Shown one piece after another: positions 63,496 to 64,000 of a DNA stretch of 64,000 bases. The DNA lies in assembly GCF_000005505.3 (NCBI RefSeq), contig NC_016132.3, positions 13,134,501 to 13,198,500 on the forward strand, given 5' to 3'. The notes below the pieces were generated by a model that was not told where the DNA came from, did not search any database, and saw nothing but the letters and a program-made list of their open reading frames with translations. How positions within the stretch are numbered: the first letter of the stretch is position 1; every line of letters begins with the position of its first letter. A program made the position numbers and the translations under genes. The stretch is from Brachypodium distachyon (lineage: Eukaryota > Streptophyta > Magnoliopsida > Poales > Poaceae).

Positions 63496-63542
63496 CCCCC
63501 CCCCCCCCCATTGTATGTATTCTTTTATATATATATATATAT
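63496..63542. repeat. C run and (TA)n microsatellite in the LINE 3' region
   Basis: About fifteen C in a row, then a TA run. Slippage-prone, so length is uncertain in any assembly. Confidence 0.9.
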
Positions 63543-63600
63543 GTCGGAACTTCTCCTACATTTTTCAGTAAAAAAAAAGAAACTCCTCTGTGCTTAGATC

Positions 63601-64000
63601 ATTTTGTTCTTTTCCTTCTTTCTTTCTGACTTCTGAGAGGATATTTGCCTCTCCGTTTTAAGAAGAAAATTCCACTGGGGGCCCAAAATTCCCAAGTGGA
63701 GGCCCAAATGTTTTTTAGGCCCAGACCAAAAACACTCAATGGCGGCCGGGCCCAAAATTCCCCAAGCGGCATCAGTTGCTCATCAGAGTTCTCGCCCACT
63801 TCCCCAGGCGGCGGCGCAGCGATCGGCGGTTGGGCGTCGGCGGCCGCGGCGGGAGCTGGCGGCGACCGGCGAACCGAGCCGACCCGGCAGACGGGCGACC
63901 CACTGGCTGACTAGTGAGACCTTCTCTCTCTTTCTCTGCCTCTCCCTCATCTGGGCACTTCCAGATCCACGCGCTGGTGAGACCTTCCCTCTCTTCCACG
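63601..64000. other. Right edge, probably promoter/leader of a gene beyond the window
   Basis: GC content rises sharply from ~63720. GTGAGACCTTC with a following CT-rich stretch occurs twice (~63917 and ~63976). Open frames exist on both strands but none has a recognisable domain. Confidence 0.35.

Larger units (their letters stand above)
58637..63600 (+). mobile_element. Dead LINE (L1-type) with endonuclease, reverse transcriptase and zinc-finger regions
   Basis: The endonuclease begins LNFLCWNVRGLN at 58637 and has GDFNFYRS. An in-frame TAG sits at 58865-58867 where a Trp codon is expected, and a deletion near 59310-59325 shifts the frame and removes the SDH-type end of the endonuclease. 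Reverse transcriptase continues from ~59325 (RAPGPDGFNG, FRPISLLN, QGDPLSPLLFVLAA). It is split by a solo LTR, then resumes at 61822 with the YADDTL catalytic motif, followed by a zf-RVT-like Cys/His region and a stop at 63391. The 3' region has a C run, a TA repeat and a short poly(A) at ~63571-63580. ORF1 is missing. Non-functional. Confidence 0.92.

Overview
This is plant nuclear DNA from a grass. Coding regions are split by short GT-AG introns, several genes have GC-rich first exons, and between them lie a Stowaway-type MITE, LTR elements and a LINE. The histone demethylase gene has the domain order and length (1,237 codons) of rice JMJ703, so a rice or close rice relative is my best guess; this is an inference. 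I resolved eleven protein-coding genes to exon level, plus one tRNA gene, one further putative gene, one pseudogene fragment and several layers of transposon debris.

Layout. 1-3.1 kb: 3' part of a gene fusing a DUF4220/DUF594 membrane protein in frame to a ubiquitin-specific protease. 4.9-7.5 kb (-): plastid sigma factor. 7.8-8.4 kb: tRNA-Val(UAC) and an inverted, broken second copy of it. 8.5-10.6 kb (+): seven intact exons matching only the C-terminus of the SUD1/DOA10 ER ubiquitin ligase. 11.8-14.8 kb (-): nine-exon multi-pass membrane protein of the TMEM33-like plant family. 16.3-17.9 kb (+): AAA-ATPase. 18.5-19.5 kb: decayed copy of the TMEM33-like gene. 19.5-26.2 kb (-): JmjC/FYRN/FYRC H3K4 demethylase with a 5' UTR intron. 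27.9-29.3 kb (+): second, intronless AAA-ATPase. 30.3-35.3 kb (+): compact SIN3-like co-repressor.

35.5-37.6 kb: a Copia pol relic with a 1.62-kb non-autonomous LTR element inserted in it. 37.9-38.3 kb (-): small plant-specific protein. 38.9-39.7 kb (+): CAF1-family protein without its first catalytic acidic pair. 39.7-43.8 kb: no recognised gene. 43.9-46.8 kb (+): complete acyl-protein thioesterase. 46.8-50.8 kb: no recognised gene. 50.8-53.0 kb (-): two CAF1 domains in one protein, the first with its acidic residues and the second degenerate, divergent from a poorly resolved plus-strand gene. 56.0-58.2 kb (+): NUMOD3-type protein. 58.6-63.6 kb: a dead LINE whose reverse transcriptase is split by a 1.33-kb solo LTR with a perfect 5-bp target duplication.

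The genes are a mixture and not a pathway. Two themes recur. One is chromatin and RNA control: JmjC demethylase, SIN3-like scaffold, two CAF1 relatives and a plastid sigma factor. The other is partial duplication followed by decay or repurposing: USP fusion, SUD1 tail, TMEM33-like relic, CAF1 pseudoenzyme and tRNA palindrome. I found no operon-like or defence-like system and no CRISPR. The most unusual items are the DUF4220/DUF594-USP fusion, the double CAF1 protein, and the short SIN3-like protein with two PAH repeats.
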